The notes below the pieces were generated by a model. That model searched no databases, was not told where the DNA came from, and was given only the letters and a program-made list of their open reading frames with translations. DNA of 64,000 bases, from assembly GCA_964036045.1 (NCBI GenBank), contig OZ038395.1:12271246-12335245 (forward strand), read 5' to 3'. Numbering within the stretch: the stretch's first letter is position 1; every line of letters starts with the position of its first letter. This DNA comes from Eutreptiella sp. 'Long Island Sound 2002' (Eukaryota > Euglenozoa > Euglenophyceae > Eutreptiales > Eutreptiaceae). Of the stretch, positions 45,479 through 56,577 are shown in pieces. A program made the position numbers and the translations under genes.

Positions 45479-45718
45479 TCGGAAGTAACATCTGAGAGGA
45501 CAGGCGCCAGTAAGGCCTTCTTCCTTCGGTACTTTGAAAGAATGGAGTTGTTCTACGCTGAGCAAATGTTGCAATTGGGTGCAATCGTCATTTCTGATGA
45601 TCACACTTACAAGGTGGTGAAACGTATGGTGCGAAAGGAAGGTCGCAAATCTGTGCTTCTGTACCGGGCACTATGCATTGTTCTCAATGAGGATGGACAC
45701 TCCCTCGCTTTGAAGTAG
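45479..45718 (+). pseudogene. Protein-like open fragment, unknown
   Basis: A frame open from 45479 to a stop at 45716-45718 contains an ATG at 45542 and reads MELFYAEQMLQLGAIVISD followed by a Lys/Arg-rich helix (YKVVKRMVRKEGRK) and VLLYRALCIVLNEDG. The amino-acid mix is protein-like and codon use is less GC-rich than PHYLLO. I recognise no family. A second orphan frame at 45992-46246 (84 codons, ending QHKLNYWDQHYKHQ) may belong to the same broken gene or to transposon debris. Confidence 0.3.
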
Positions 45719-46259
45719 GTGTTGCCGAACGACGACAAGCACTAACATGGTGTTTTCACGAACCGGTGAAGGCGGGTCAAAGGTGCAATTTGAGACGTGC
45801 GTCCGAAATTATTCGTACCTCGATGCTTGGTTGGAGATGTTTGAGCCTAGTGAGCCCCCGGCTCTGGCAAAAATGCCAACTGGCAACCCTTCTTCTACAA
45901 CCGCAACGCAAAGCCCAATGGGTCCCCTTCCTCCGGCTCCAACAACTCTTGTCGTCCAGAACCCTCCAAGTGTTGTGGCCCCGGCTTCTCTTTGAACCTG
46001 CCTATGACCCAAGTGTCCCAAGGTGCAATCCCTTCTCCTGCCGCTTCACCACCTACAACATTGCAACTACTTGACCTTGCACACTACAATCAACAATTGG
46101 GATACCGACAAGCTCAAGCGGAGGCCGTCATGGCCCGGCGTAGGCAAATCATTCATGGGGATTTGTGCACAAGGATTCACTTCTATGACACTCTACCGGT
46201 GCAACACAAGTTGAACTATTGGGACCAACATTACAAGCATCAATAATGGGGTTTGGACT

Positions 46260-49200
46260 TGCCCTGGTAGCCCTACCGGAAAGTTAATGTGGCTGGATTT
46301 TGGGTTTCCTTTTCCCTCACCAGCAATGTTTCACTTGCCCCCCTTCCTTCCCTCCAAGGCTCCCTCCCCACAAGGGTCTTCAACCCCCGGTGCCCACGGT
46401 TCTTCAACCCGGCTTTTGGGAGGTCGTCTTCAACCCAAGTGAGCACACTTCCGGTATCGGACCATCCCCACGGTTGGAGTGTGACGTTTAGTGATGTCGA
46501 CTGGCGTGGGGTCATGTGGAGTGGAGCCTCAAGAGGTGCGCGCGGCGCGCTTGGGTTGTGCGCGCGGCGCACGTCCTCCCGCAGAGCCGTAGCAAGGGCT
46601 TTGTCCACGAAATCCCCTCTTCTCGATCCCAGGCTGAATTCTGGAGAGCCATCAGATTCCGAGTTGTAACCCGTTTCCTCCTCCAGTCATTCAGTGAGGA
46701 CCGCTTATAAGGACCGCTTTCTTCCTTCATCTCTGCCCCGCCCCCAACACAGGCGACCCCCGCCCAGGGGCTTTGCCGGCCACCTGCCAGCACGCACGGC
46801 GCATCCTCCGCGTCCAACCGCCAACCGCCGGTGGTGACTTGCCAACCGCCATCGGCGGACCGATGTCCGGTACCCTGCGCCCCGTGCCCTCGGGTTTCCC
46901 TCGGGTACGGCCACGGTGTTTCTTTTTGGGAGGGGCCCGAGCCGTTCTGCAGACGGTCAGGCCCCCGGAGGCCTCCCATCCAGGCTGCCTGGCGCTGGAC
47001 ATTGGAGGGGAAAGGCCCATGGTCATGAAGGGCGCCCCCCCCCCCCCCCCCATCCCCCCCCTTTTCACCCGATTTGCCCTCCCCCCGACTGGAGCTTCCT
47101 GCCGTTGGGGTGCACTGTGATGCGCAGCTACACGTCGTCCTGCTGCACCAGCGGTGGCTGGGGCACGCTCCCGGGTTTGGGACGAGGCCCTCTGCGCAAG
47201 TGTGACAACGTCTGTTTGATGCAAAGGGGGGGGGGGCAGAAAGCAGCAACCCGACGCAACATGCGAAGGTACGAACGGGTGACAGTCCAGGGCCCCGTAA
47301 AGAAACAATAACCCGACGGAATGTCACACGGGGGGGGGGGGGGGGGCAACGTCTGTTTGATGCGAAGGGGGAGGAGGTGGTGCTGCGGGAGCGGAGCGCC
47401 ATCGGTTACGTATCTAGACCCATGGCTGTCGTCCCTCCGGGGGGGCAGGGCAAGACATGGACATGCATCTGCAGTTCGGTGGTGGTCGTCTTTCCCCCCC
47501 CCCAGCCCCGGTCTCTGGCCCAGGGCGGTTGGCATTGGGCACGCCCGGGCGCGCCCGCACACCTGCACCGCAGGACGTGCGATAAGTAGGAGGCCCCAGG
47601 CCCCCACCCCCCACCTCCTCGCATCTGGTCACATGGTCGTGTTCTCTGACCATTCCCGGCGTGCGGGGGACTGCCTCAGGGGCTCGTTTTGCCGGCCGCC
47701 TGCCGTCTGCAGCCGCCCGTTTTGGGAGGGGGTGGAGCAGGGCCCTCTTTCTGCGGATGCATTGCCAACCGCCGTGGAGTCCCGGCCAAGCGTGGGTGAC
47801 GTGACAGCGGGTGTCGGTTGGTACCCGTCCGGTGGTGCTCAGCGGGTATCTTCGGTTGCCGATGGTGCTGCTGTGCCACACGGCCTCTGTCGGTGTGTGG
47901 TCTGCTCAACTCCACTCTGCACCGCAGCAACTCTGCACTTCGCACAGGCCTAGAGCCGATGCACTGCAGCAGTGACCCAACAGTATTTGTGTGGCCACCG
48001 CTCTCGGCGCGGGTGCGTGTATTGGAAGGGGCACAGGAGTGGTATGGTTTTGTTGACAAGTCAAGGGAACTTCCAGCACCCCTTTTCTTGCGTTTTTTTT
48101 TGGATGTTGGATGGTGCGAGTTTTGATCGAAAGTTTTTGTTGGGTGTCACCCGCCTTCATGGCAGCGTCCACTACCGCCTTCCTCGAAGCCTCCTTCAGA
48201 CTGTCCCCCCACCTCTCGTGCACAGCCTCAATGGCACCCCCAGCCCCTCACCCCCTTCACAGATTCACTTTTCCTCTATGCCCCCCCCCCCCACACGCCA
48301 TGCAGTAATATGCCTCGGCGGGAAATGAAAACAATGCCAGCAATTCTGATTCAGAATAATCTTCTGGTGAGCGGGCTTCACCAGCTTGCCATGACCTGAA
48401 CCCCCCCCCCCCTAAAAAAAAAAAGGAACGGATGGCGTGCAATGCCTGTGCGGGTTGCACGCCAGGGCCTCATTCCCCCGCCCGTCCGAGCGCAGGGGTC
48501 CCTAACTCCCATGAGCATCCTGCCCCTCCCCCTTAGCGCTCGGCACGGCCCGGTCTTGGGCACGGTGACCCCCTGTCTGACCGTCAGTTTTCTGACCACA
48601 GCCCTTATGGTCAAGAATGTACCCCCCCCCCCCCCTGTCCAAACGCCTGTGCCCAAGTGATTCGAGAGGGTGACGACCACCGTTGATGTATGGCCCGGCA
48701 ACGCCCACGTCCAAGCCACACGGGGCGTTGGTCCCGGTGCCATGTGTGCGGTCTGATCCGGTGGTTTGAGATGCGTGAGGACCATATTTTGTGTCAAGGC
48801 AGCGGATGGGGGCATGGGGGCCTTCGTGGGGTGCGGCTTTCCGCATGTGCCACGCACCGTGTGACGCGCCCGCCACGCCCTTATCCAAGCAATAACGGGT
48901 GTTGGTCCCGTCAATTTCTGGCAATTTCCGCTGCCCGGACAAGTCGGGGGTGGGGGGCGGTACGCTGCCATGTGTGCCTCGCGGGGGTAGGGGGGGCATA
49001 GGGGCTGGGCCGTGCTGGTGCCGGGCTTTCGTTCTGCTCAGAACTGCATTCCACTTGGCATTGCAGCCCGCCTCTGTTTGGGTTGATGTGATTCTCAGTC
49101 ACGGCCAACGTTGTAAGACCGAGCAGGGCCACGGAGATTTGGGGCAGGGCAACCGTTTTTGTGGTGGTTTCACAATCGGGTCTTCTAACGGACCTCGATG

Positions 49201-51060
49201 CACCCCCCCCCCCCCCCCCCCCAGCCCACTCTTGTGTATCAGTGCCGGGCGGGGCTGGGGATGCACCACAAGACGCTGCGGTGAGGCACCGTTGGGGCAT
49301 GCACCCGCTGGAGGGGGATGGCGGTGGCGAGGGACCTCATGCCACGTGGGCCACTGAACGGGCACAGCGCTGCTTCCACGCGTCTGTGCCCTGCGTCGGG
49401 CGCGGGAAGCTTTCCATTCCTCGGAACAGTGTGACACTGGCAGACCGCCAGTTCGCTTTGGTTGAGGACGTGCGGCGGCGTCCAGCACAGAGTTATATAT
49501 CGTGTCCTTGAGGCAGGGATGCCGGTGTGTACCCCCCTTTGGACGGGGAGTCCCCCTTGAACATCCCTCCGGGGGTCCCCTGGAATGGGTTGCCTGGCAC
49601 CTGTTCAGCTCCGTCCAGGGGAAGTGCTCCAGTCAAAAGTAGTGGCGTGCGGAGTGTCCGGGGCACCCGCAAGACCGCAGCAAGAGGGGGATCATTCGGG
49701 GCCTGCTGCCCCGCCCTTTTGCTCTGTGCATGTCCACTGTGCACCGCGCAGCCCTTGATCCCTCGGGGGCGGGCGAGGGACCTGTCATTTTGGCCATGCC
49801 TCAGCGGGTCCCGGCGAACATGGAATTCTTTGTGCGCGTCGCGCCGCCGCGCGTGTCGCCATTGCGGCACCGTTTGGGTCAGTCGCGGGGGACACCCCGG
49901 CTGCCCCATAATGTCAAACCTGCGTTTTGCCCCCTTTTCCAGCAAAGCCCAACCCACTCAAATTTGGTCCCGGCGAAGACGGAGACACTTTTGCGTGTCG
50001 CGCCGCGCGGGTTGTGAAGGGGGCCTACGGAGGTTGTGCTTCCCCTCTATCTTCCATCGTTTTTGGCGGGGCTGACGGCGTGTGCACTTCATGAAGGGCG
50101 TTGGGGGTGTGCCATGCGCACTTCTCGTACGGCACTGCACCCCCGACCGATAGGGGCCCCCGGCCAACGACTGTGCCAAGGCGGCGGTGTGGAAGGGGCG
50201 GCACTGCACCAGGGCCCTGTGTGCATGGGACCTGCCAGGCAGTCGTCCCCTCCTTCACTGCGGCCCGGCCTGCGCGGTCGCAGGGACGGGCCAAGGGCCA
50301 AGGAACACACGCTGCAGATCCCCCTCCCCCTTGCGCAAACAATCCCCTGTCCTCCGAGCGGCACCGGGCCATAAATCGACGATGGTCGTCCCCGTATGGC
50401 AAAGGACCCCCCCCCCCCCCTTTGAGACCTGCCGTACTGCTGAGTGACTCTGGCGGGCAGCGACCATCGCTGATTTATGGCCAAGCGGCACCCGGACTCA
50501 ATGATTGTGGTGCTCGGCAGCGTGAAGCCGGAGGGGGGCAGCCACCGCTGTTCTGACCGCTAAGGTACAGGGCACTGCTGCCGCACATGTCATGGCTCTG
50601 ATGGTTCGTGGGGAGATGCCAGAGGGTACGGGCAATCGCTGTTCATTACAGCACAGCAACACTCGGTGGTTGAGAGTCTCGTGCCGCGGCAATTGAGACG
50701 TTTGTGAGGCGCTCACCGCTTGTCCGCTGATTGCACCGAGACTGAGATGTGTGGCGGCGAGAGTCCGTAGGGTGGCGACCATCGCTGTGCGGGCACTGGC
50801 CATGCGCTGGGGGTTGTTCCCGCAAATGCGGGAACCGTGCATTTGCTGTCGCGCTGTTTGGGACCCGGCATGGGTGTGTTTTGCTGCGGTTTGACGGATG
50901 GAAGGTGTTTGCTTGGGAATGCCATGCACGCAGTGCGCACGCAGTGTGAAGTTTTGGATGTCGGCAAATACTCGAACCCTAGTTTTGGCCCCCTTTCACA
51001 AGTTTTTGGTTCCGTACCAGGGTTTTTTTTGGCTTCCCAAGCATTTAGAATGTGGCATAT
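46260..51060. other. Unique sequence with no recognised gene
   Basis: Apart from G-tailed repeat copy E (47237-47346), I see no domain, RNA gene or array here. Long C-runs occur at 47036-47052, 48280-48290, 48397-48410, 48620-48634 and 49203-49222. Short tandem words CGCACGCAGTGCGCACGCAG-like occur near 50924-50948. Confidence 0.5.
47237..47346 (+). repeat. G-tailed dispersed repeat, copy E, flanked by 25-bp direct repeats
   Basis: A 5'-truncated copy from CAGAAAGCAGCAACCCGACG to GGAATGTCACAC plus a long G-run. On its left (47206-47230) and right (47347-47371) the sequence CAACGTCTGTTTGATGC.AA plus G5 occurs with one mismatch. This looks like a target-site duplication around the insertion. 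Confidence 0.8.
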
Positions 51061-51179
51061 TTGAATTGTCAACCATTTCCCCCTAGAAGAGGCCCATCGA
51101 CAAAGTGTACACCGTCGACACGACCCGGATCTCGACGTCGTCATTGTCGACACTGCAGCGAGCCTGGTATCCGTAGAGG

Positions 51180-51527
51180 CAGTTCAATTCGCCCTGCAGA
51201 GTACTCTTCCCGACAGTTCGATTCGACCTGCAGAGTACTCTTCCCGACAGATAGTATGTGCACCAAAACCTTGGTCGCCTTCAAGGTGATTCTCAAACGG
51301 AGATGCTCAAGATCATCGATCGGTATGGCCACGTCCACAACTGCAAAGAAGTCAACGTGGTCACCTTCGCTCGAAGGCTCTCGATCGCCGATACTCGATG
51401 GTGGCAAGTCGACACCAGGACCGGACAGTTCTTCTTCGACGATGCTGTTGGTGATAACTACAACCAGAAGTATCGATGGACACCTGGCCAACCCTATGGT
51501 ATTGACACCTTTCAGTCTTCCCCCTAG
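51180..51527 (+). pseudogene. Protein-like fragment, unknown
   Basis: The frame at 51258-51527 reads EMLKIIDRYGHVHNCKEVN, ARRLSIADTRWWQVDTRTG and FFFDDAVGDNYNQKYRW before a stop, a protein-like composition rich in aromatic and acidic residues. Just upstream the word CTGCAGAGTACTCTTCCCGA is directly repeated (about 51191 and 51227). No start codon context or family is recognised. It may be remains of a mobile element. Confidence 0.3.
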
Positions 51528-51870
51528 TAAACAGGTGACAGGTATTCTTGGGTGAGTATCCTAGCCTTTGCGTGCGCAATATGCACGCAGTGCGCACGCA
51601 GTGCAAACACTTAGCCCTTGGCTGCCCATCTGGGCCGCCTGCAGCTCCCCAACCGGTCCATTTTCAGGAACAATGTTCTGGCCATGCGTGCCATGGAGTG
51701 GTGCATGAACAACGTCTGCCGAACCTTTGTTTATGCAACAAACAATAGTTCAGTGCCCAAGTGTGATCTTTGGTTGTCTTAGAACTCTCGCCGACCCCGA
51801 AGTCAGTAGGTGCTTTGACTGGTGCATGGTGCCTGTGGGATGGGTGCACAACCGATAGTATGCACGAAGT

Positions 51871-51990
51871 CGCCCCCCCCTACCTCCCCCCCCTACCTAC
51901 CTACCCCCCTAACCCCCCCCCCAACCCCCCCCCCAACCCCCCCCCCCCCCCCCTACCTCCCCCCCCTACCTTCGGCTCGCTTCGCTCGAC
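51871..51990 (+). repeat. C-rich (C8-10)TA/AA repeat, left block
   Basis: Runs of C separated by TA, TACC or AA. Similar blocks occur at 52733-52856 and 57502-57552. The right block ends in a perfect small palindrome (TACCT-CCA-AGGTA flanked by C- and G-runs). Confidence 0.85.
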
Positions 51991-52026
51991 AGACGGCTCG
52001 CTTCGCTCGACGCGGGGGCCAGCCCC

Positions 52027-52733
52027 CGCACCCCCCTTAAATAACATGACTCCTGCGGTGGCCACAGACCGCCTTTTGTGTGCACCGCCTTGTGTGTGCA
52101 CCGCCTTTTGTGTGTACCGCCTTGCCTGTGGCCCCTTAAATAACAAGACTCCTGCGGTGGCCACAGGCCGCCTTTTGTGTGTTCCGCCTTGTGTGTGCAC
52201 CGCCTTATGTGTGTACCGCCTTGCCTGTGGCCCCTTAAATAACAAGACTCCTGCGGTGGCTACAGACCGCCTTTTGTGTGTTCCGCCTTGTGTGTGCACC
52301 GCCTTCTGTGTGTACCGCCTTTCTTGTGGCCCCTTAAATAACAAGACTCTTGCGGTGGCTACAGACCGCCTTTTGTGTGTTCCGCCTTTTGTGTGTTCCG
52401 CCTTGTGTGTGCATCGCCTTCTGTGTGTACCGCCTTGCCTGTGGCCCCTTAAATAACAAGACTCCTGCGGTGGCCACAGACCGCCTTTTGTGTGTTCCGC
52501 CTTTTGTGTGTTCCGCCTTGTGTGTGCACCGCCTTCTGTGTGTACCGCCTTGCCTGTGGCCCCTTAAATAACAAGACTCCTGCGGTGGCCACAGACCGCC
52601 TTTTGTGTGTTCCGCCTTGTGTGTGCACCGCTTTCTGTGTGCACCGCCTTGCCTGGGGCCCCTTAAATAACAAGACTCCTGCGGTGGCCACAGGCCGCCT
52701 TTTGTGTGTTCCGCCTTGTGTGTGCACCGCCTT
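52027..52733 (+). repeat. Tandem repeat, seven units of ~98-115 bp
   Basis: Each unit starts CCCCTTAAATAACAAGACTC (starts near 52034, 52131, 52231, 52330, 52445, 52560 and 52659) and continues TGCGGTGGCCACAGACCGCC, then several TTTTGTGTGTTCCGCC- and TTGTGTGTGCACCGCC-like subrepeats. Unit length differs by one ~16-bp subrepeat (98-100 versus 115). Confidence 0.92.
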
Positions 52734-52856
52734 CCCCCCCCATACCCCCCCCCTACCTTCTCGACCCCCCCCCCTACCTTCTCGACCCCCCCCCTACCCC
52801 CCCTGCCCCCCCCCCCTACCTCCCCCCCCAACCCCCCCCCCTACCCCCCCCAACAT

Positions 52857-53784
52857 AGGGTTCACACCATCCAAGGACAACCTTCCATATATTCAACTGG
52901 GCATGGTCCGAACGGCAGATCTCACGTTTTTGGGATGGTCGGCGAAGGCACACTCCAACATTCAGCGAGTGGCCCCGCAGGTGGCCCCCCCGACAAACCG
53001 GGACCGCCTGCCGTTGTGGCACTCGGTGTATTTCCGAAATGAGTCCCGCTGCCCCTACTACAACACGAAATTGATCCGGCAGGGGGTGCTGACGTGGGGT
53101 CAATTCCAAGCATTGGAGGACGCAAGACTGTTCAATGCACTGCCTCGGACATGGAAAGGGGTCTACAATCATGGCGGACGACTCCTCAACAAAGTCCCGT
53201 CAAAAGGGGGGTATGATACCCCTGCAGTCCACACCCAAAACTGGACCAGGGCATGGCTGCTCCAGTTTTACGCCTCTCAGCCAGGGGTCCGCGACCCGCA
53301 AACGCCGGAGGTATGGGAACAGTTTGCACAGGCACAGCTACCGCCGAGGGCTCAAGACTTTGTGCGCAAGGCATTGTGGCACAAACTGACCGTACATGCA
53401 AGAGTCTACAAGAGGTCAGGCACCGACAAGTGCCCGTTGTGCTCACAAAAGGAGACGGTTAAACATGCGATGGTCGAATGCCCCATGTTCAAAGCGGCAG
53501 CGGTGGTGATACAGCATTACTATGGCCAGGTGACAACTGAAAACGGGACATCCACAGTTCGAGATATGATGGAGTCCGACGACCAAGAATGGTTGCTGAA
53601 GACCAACCAAGGCTGGGCGATGTGGTCAGCAAGAAGTGCCCATTGGCGATATCGATGCGAAGTCAAGGCAGGAGCGTCGCCAGTGTTCACGTCATACCTT
53701 ACAACATGGCTCAGGGAGCTATGTGAGTGGGTGGGATTCTACACAGGGGAGCGCAGGGAACAATGGAAAGGTTTTCAAAAGTAA
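52857..53784 (+). pseudogene. Non-LTR retrotransposon reverse-transcriptase C-terminal fragment (zf-RVT)
   Basis: An open frame ending in TAA at 53782-53784 codes for about 308 residues typical of the region C-terminal to a reverse-transcriptase domain: LPLWHSVYFRN, LTWGQFQALEDARLFNALP, AQDFVRKALWHKLTVHARVY, then the zinc knuckle CPLC followed by HAMVEC (C-x2-C-x7-H-x4-C). That is the zf-RVT arrangement of LINE-type elements. The catalytic YADD-containing part is absent: upstream of 52857 the frame runs into the C-rich block and tandem repeat. It is therefore a 5'-truncated copy. Codon use is far less GC-biased than PHYLLO. Confidence 0.7.
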
Positions 53785-54018
53785 CTGGAGCAACTTCGAG
53801 ACACCGGGGTGCAGCCGCGACAAGGGGAAGTGCAAGTACATGGGGGACTGCATGCGTGGTGGCAAACACACACGGAGTGCTTCACCCAAGAAAAATCAGC
53901 CGACAACCATAGTTGGGGGGTGTTGCCTGAACCGTGCGCGCACCGTGCGCGCACCGTGCGTCCTTTTGCGTATTCTGTGTCCACCAGATCCACAATGCCT
54001 GAATCTGAGCTGCCCTAG

Positions 54019-54330
54019 CTTGTCGCCGGACTGCCTGTGTACTACCACCGCTCCAACGGGGATAGGGTGTCGGCCACTGTCGTTGACCCTTCTCCAAGAG
54101 GTGGGAGTCGCGTCTCTATTCGGTACGAATTGGGTGGTGAAGAGGTCTTGTACGAGCATGCACCCGAGGAGCGGTTGGAGTTTGCAATTGTGACTGCTGA
54201 GAGCCCCGATTCCCCCCAACCTATGCACCATGAGGCGCCGATGGACGCTTTGCTGGAGCCCCAATTACCTGAAGTGGAAGCTGAAGCCCCTAGAATTGAT
54301 GATCATGAGCCAGAATGCTGTGGCGGATGA
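54019..54330 (+). pseudogene. Short ORF, tudor/SH3-like composition
   Basis: The frame is open from a TAG at 54016 and reads GLPVYYHRSNGDRVSATVVD, PSPRGG, VSIRYELGGEEVLYEHAPEE and ends with an acidic tail before TGA. The pattern (V.Y...NGDRV.A.VV..SP) resembles small beta-barrel modules seen in retroelement polyproteins; this is an impression and not a firm family call. No ATG precedes it. It lies between the reverse-transcriptase end and the RNase H ORF. Confidence 0.35.
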
Positions 54331-54410
54331 AATTGAAATTCCCGTAACCCAACCAGTGTTGTCGCTTGTGTTGTCGCCTGTGCATGGTTTGTTACGGAGG
54401 TGCGTGCAAG

Positions 54411-54600
54411 GTGCAGAAATTGGGAGCCTGGAACCTGTGACAAGCATCAGATTCAAAAAAAAAAATTCCCGGTACGCCAATAGGGGCTGCAGGGTGCAAA
54501 AAATAGGACCCTGGAACCTGTGACAAGCATCAGACTAAAAATTGAAGAATCCTGGTATGCCAGTATGGACTGCAAGGTGCAGAAATCAGGACCCTGGGTG
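54411..54600 (+). repeat. 83-bp tandem repeat, about 2.3 units
   Basis: GTGCAGAAAT, CCTGGAACCTGTGACAAGCA and CGGTACGCC/TGGTATGCC words recur at 54411, 54494 and 54577 (83-bp period), with an A10 run in the first unit. It separates two retroelement-like ORFs. Confidence 0.85.
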
Positions 54601-55642
54601 TGTTTCTATGGGGGCCATTCAACGGGGTACAAGTTGGGCAACCATCCCAAAAACATTGAACCGTGCGCGCACCGTGCACGCACCGTGCGCGCACCGTGCG
54701 ACAACGCCCCCTTGGCAAAGGGCAACAGAACCACGTCCGAAGCGCCCGAGGCAGGCAGGCCCGGGAGTGCTACAAGGAGTGCAAGACCTGATTGCAGAAT
54801 TGGTGGAGAAGGGCTACAAGATAGTGTACACTGATGGGTCGTCAAAGAGACTGAGCCACAAGGACATGCGCAGGGCTGGGGGATTTGGCGTGTTCGCGGC
54901 GGAAGACGACCAAGGACCAGAGGTACGCTTCTGTGGCTACGTACCAACACATCACAGGCAAACAAACAACGGGGCAGAGCTTTGGGCAGCCGTGGAAGCC
55001 TTACAGGGATTCTGGGTGCCAAAACTGGCAATTCTCACCGACTCGCAGTACCTGCAGTTGGGAGCGACTGGCAGGGCCCAACACTGGAAGTCAAAGGGAT
55101 GGACAACCTCATCTGGAAAACTGCAAGCCCACGTCCCAGTCTGGGAAATCCTGCTCCGGGAAATGGCGACGCCGGGACGAGAAGTCAGGTGGGAACATGT
55201 CCCAGCACATGTCAACGTGCAGGGAAATGGAATGGCGAATGGATTGGCCATGGAGGGCATGTGTTCCAGCCCACTATGGTCACAGCATGCTGCACCAACA
55301 TCATCATCGGGGTCAGACTCTACGGTAGGTTTGAGGGGAGGGTCGGGGTCAGAGTCAGAGGGCACAAGGGCACTCTGGTCTTCCTTGGGTATGGTACCCA
55401 TGGACAGTGATGAACTGACAGGGGAAGCATCCGGGGAGCCAGCGCCACGTGAGATGGGACCGTACTCCTCAAGCAGTACAGAAAGTGAGGAAATGAGGAC
55501 AGGGCACACAAACCAGGGAGTGCTGTCGAGTGCACTGTCAGCAGCAGACACACTGTCCTTCAGCACTGATGTGAGTGACACCAGGCGACAGCGCAAGAAG
55601 CGACGGCTCAGGAAGCGCAGGAACCTAGGACAGGGTCGATAA
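54542..55642 (+). CDS. RNase H domain ORF, retrotransposon-derived
   Basis: A 366-codon frame (ATG at 54542, stop 55640-55642) carries a ribonuclease H fold at residues ~82-240: KIVYTDGSSK (Asp98), TNNGAELWAAVEAL (Glu146), LAILTDSQYL (Asp167) and WEHVPAHVNVQGNGMANGLA. The fourth carboxylate expected in the last motif (GN..AD) is replaced by Asn. In many non-LTR elements RNase H lies downstream of the reverse transcriptase, consistent with the zf-RVT fragment at 52857-53784. The first ~70 residues come from repeats (including the GTGCGCGCACC repeat), so the true start may be later or absent. The Ser/Glu-rich C-terminus has no recognised domain. Confidence 0.65.
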   Translation: MKNPGMPVWTARCRNQDPGCVSMGAIQRGTSWATIPKTLNRARTVHAPCAHRATTPPWQRATEPRPKRPRQAGPGVLQGVQDLIAELVEKGYKIVYTDGSSKRLSHKDMRRAGGFGVFAAEDDQGPEVRFCGYVPTHHRQTNNGAELWAAVEALQGFWVPKLAILTDSQYLQLGATGRAQHWKSKGWTTSSGKLQAHVPVWEILLREMATPGREVRWEHVPAHVNVQGNGMANGLAMEGMCSSPLWSQHAAPTSSSGSDSTVGLRGGSGSESEGTRALWSSLGMVPMDSDELTGEASGEPAPREMGPYSSSSTESEEMRTGHTNQGVLSSALSAADTLSFSTDVSDTRRQRKKRRLRKRRNLGQGR

Positions 55643-55858
55643 TGACGAAACCAGTAGCCCCTGCACAATGGTGCAGACACCTCGCACAGTCTGAAGCACC
55701 TGTGTTCTGACGCAGAGTTTGCAACACATGAGCTGCGTCTTGTCGCAGTAGAGCCTGCAACACACGAGTCGTGTTCTGTCGCAGTGAGCAGCAACACGCA
55801 CAGGAGAACACCAAGCAGCTGAACGCCGCGTCCTGTCGCGGACAGGCACCCAGGCGTC

Positions 55859-56500
55859 ATGCCGTCTGGGAGGACGCAGCAGGAGAAGGGAACTCACCAG
55901 CAGCGGTATGGCCCGTACACACACATCCAGCCAACCCCAAAGAAGGTCAAGCCTCAGCAAGAACGCCAACGTTTCAAGGTGCAAGCACTGAGTCAGCTGG
56001 ACGCCATTGCGAACGAAGGACTGCAAGCAGTTGAAGCAGAACTGACCAAAATGGCCTGGGCCCGCAATCAGCAGATCTGGATCCGATTGGACCAACCACA
56101 TGACACCAGGATGCGTTGTGAGATTGTGGACAACCATGGGGAACCACTGCAGATGAGCAATCAGGAGCTCTACTCGGTGATGGTCCAGATCAACTGGACC
56201 CTGAAGACCCAGGCTTTGGCGAACATGCAGGTCCAGTGGCAACCCAAAAGTGCAGGCAAGTGGCACCCGTTCCAGTGGGAGGCGATCCTCCACTGTCCGA
56301 CAGCAGAAGGGCATAGAGCGGTGCCCTCCTCGGTAAGCAGAACTGGCGATTGCATGCATGTGTGGCTGACAGGCCGAGCGGACCTCTTGCGACTGTTCCA
56401 AAGAACGCTCTTCAGGCAGGCGGACCCGGTACCCGGGGACGCTGTGCGGTTCCTTTACACACTGCTGAACACACCCCCATGCGAAAGAAGATATGCATGA
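55859..56500 (+). CDS. Hypothetical 213-aa protein
   Basis: The ORF runs from ATG 55859 to TGA 56498-56500 and encodes a basic, Gln-rich N-terminus (PKKVKPQQERQRFKVQALSQ) followed by a folded-looking part (IWIRLDQPHDTRMRCEIVDN, MVQINWTLKTQALANMQVQW, WHPFQWEAILHCP). It follows the RNase H ORF in the same orientation and has similar base composition. It may be an accessory ORF of the same retroelement, but I do not recognise the family. A host gene is less likely given the surroundings. Confidence 0.4.
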   Translation: MPSGRTQQEKGTHQQRYGPYTHIQPTPKKVKPQQERQRFKVQALSQLDAIANEGLQAVEAELTKMAWARNQQIWIRLDQPHDTRMRCEIVDNHGEPLQMSNQELYSVMVQINWTLKTQALANMQVQWQPKSAGKWHPFQWEAILHCPTAEGHRAVPSSVSRTGDCMHVWLTGRADLLRLFQRTLFRQADPVPGDAVRFLYTLLNTPPCERRYA

Positions 56501-56577
56501 CAGGGGGGTGACAACAAGGAGAAGAAGAGTGAAGCGCATGGTGCCATGGTGCCATGGCACCATGGTGCAAATAACCC

